From an uncultured Acidimicrobiaceae bacterium (GTDB lineage Bacteria > Actinomycetota > Acidimicrobiia > Acidimicrobiales > UBA8592): 5,596 bases of DNA. Positions 5,196 through 5,596 of the stretch are shown here, one piece after another. Below the pieces are notes generated by a model. It did no database searches, was not told where the DNA came from, and saw only the letters and a program-made list of their open reading frames with translations. Positions within the stretch are counted from its first letter, which is position 1. Every line of letters starts with the position of its first letter. Location of the stretch: positions 1-5,596 of the forward strand of contig CAJWET010000112.1 in assembly GCA_913031515.1 (NCBI GenBank), written 5' to 3'. Made by a program: the position numbers and the translations under genes.

Positions 5196-5596
5196 CTATT
5201 TAGACCCTGAGAGGACTTCATCGTCTTCAAGGGCGAATGCTTCGTATTCATCTCCGGTGTCTTCAAGGTGTTCAAGTTCTATAACACCGATTTCAGTGAA
5301 CTTCTCGCGAAGCCAACCGTCCCCTGCATCAAGAAGACCGAGTTTCCTGCAGTTCGGTACAATTTTTGCAAAGAGCAATTGATTAAAAATATCGTCTTCT
5401 TCAGGAACGTTAAGTCCATGTTGTACTGCTTGTTTTACGTTGCATCCCATTTTGTCCCATACTTCTTGTTGCAGGAGACGATCACGCATTCTGATCCCAG
5501 CTTCAAATGCAAACTCTTGACGTTCTAAAATATCTTTAGCTTGTTCATAGCAGTCATTAACAATACATAAAATTTCTTCATCAATCGTAGATGCCG
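5196..5596 (-). CDS. Unidentified protein, 3' portion only (possible alpha-helical, ferritin-like fold)
   Basis: The minus-strand frame is open from the window edge to a TAG at 5196-5198, so 132 residues are visible and the true start lies outside. The Met at 5489 is internal: a further 35 in-frame residues precede it (ASTIDEEILCIVNDCYEQAK and onward) with no stop and continuous protein-like character. The visible part is mostly helical (DEEILCIVNDCYEQAKDIL, EAGIRMRDRLLQQEVWDKM, DIFNQLLFAKIVPNCRKLGL), followed by a conserved-looking LREKFTEIGVIELEHLEDTG segment and an acidic tail (EYEAFALEDDEVLSGSK). The LLFAKIVPxxRKLGLL pattern is faintly reminiscent of C-terminal parts of ferritin-like or diiron proteins, but no ExxH or other metal ligand set is visible, so I assign no function. 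No signal peptide or membrane segment is seen. It converges on the bL37 gene. Confidence 0.8.
   Translation of the reverse strand, partial: ASTIDEEILCIVNDCYEQAKDILERQEFAFEAGIRMRDRLLQQEVWDKMGCNVKQAVQHGLNVPEEDDIFNQLLFAKIVPNCRKLGLLDAGDGWLREKFTEIGVIELEHLEDTGDEYEAFALEDDEVLSGSK

Overview
The window reads as a chromosomal housekeeping segment of a bacterium, most likely an actinobacterium of moderate GC content, possibly an aquatic Acidimicrobiia-like lineage. The main argument is a 29-codon gene at 5040-5129. Its product carries the A-N-H-G-[KR]-[KR]-P-N signature of bL37, a ribosomal protein known from Actinobacteria. The rsmI-metG-tatD order and the MetRS sequence fit this, but the placement is an inference from protein character, not from a search.

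Layout, right to left on the minus strand. From 5596 to 5196 runs the 3' part of an unidentified, acidic-tailed protein cut by the window edge. It converges on the plus-strand bL37 gene, with a small hairpin between them. bL37 is divergent from ychF (4963-3887), a ribosome-associated ATPase/GTPase. ychF is followed by a 130-bp gap holding a good promoter candidate and a structured leader. Next come rsmI (3756-2914, 16S rRNA C1402 2'-O-methyltransferase), metG (2870-1233, methionyl-tRNA synthetase) and tatD (from 1224, metal-dependent DNase/hydrolase), closely spaced and probably one transcript. The theme is translation and ribosome function.

The left 460 bases look foreign to the rest. Bases 1-60 are about 77% G+C. 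Bases 82-483 encode a plus-strand protein with a CxxC...CxxC zinc-finger-like head followed by five in-phase 45-bp (15-residue) charged repeats. The repeat array stops exactly at its unit boundary in a run of nine A's (451-459). Immediately beyond that run lies the 3' end of tatD. The tatD frame stays open antisense through the repeats only because the unit length is a multiple of three. This is best read as a junction, either an assembly chimera or a real insertion or recombination next to tatD. The expected actinobacterial neighbour after tatD (ksgA) is absent.

The points most worth checking are that junction, a degenerate KMSKS loop (K-A-S-A-S) in MetRS, the tiny bL37 gene, and the leader before rsmI, in which the Shine-Dalgarno can pair with upstream CCTCT. 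No CRISPR array, tRNA, rRNA, insertion sequence or recognisable new defence-like system was seen.
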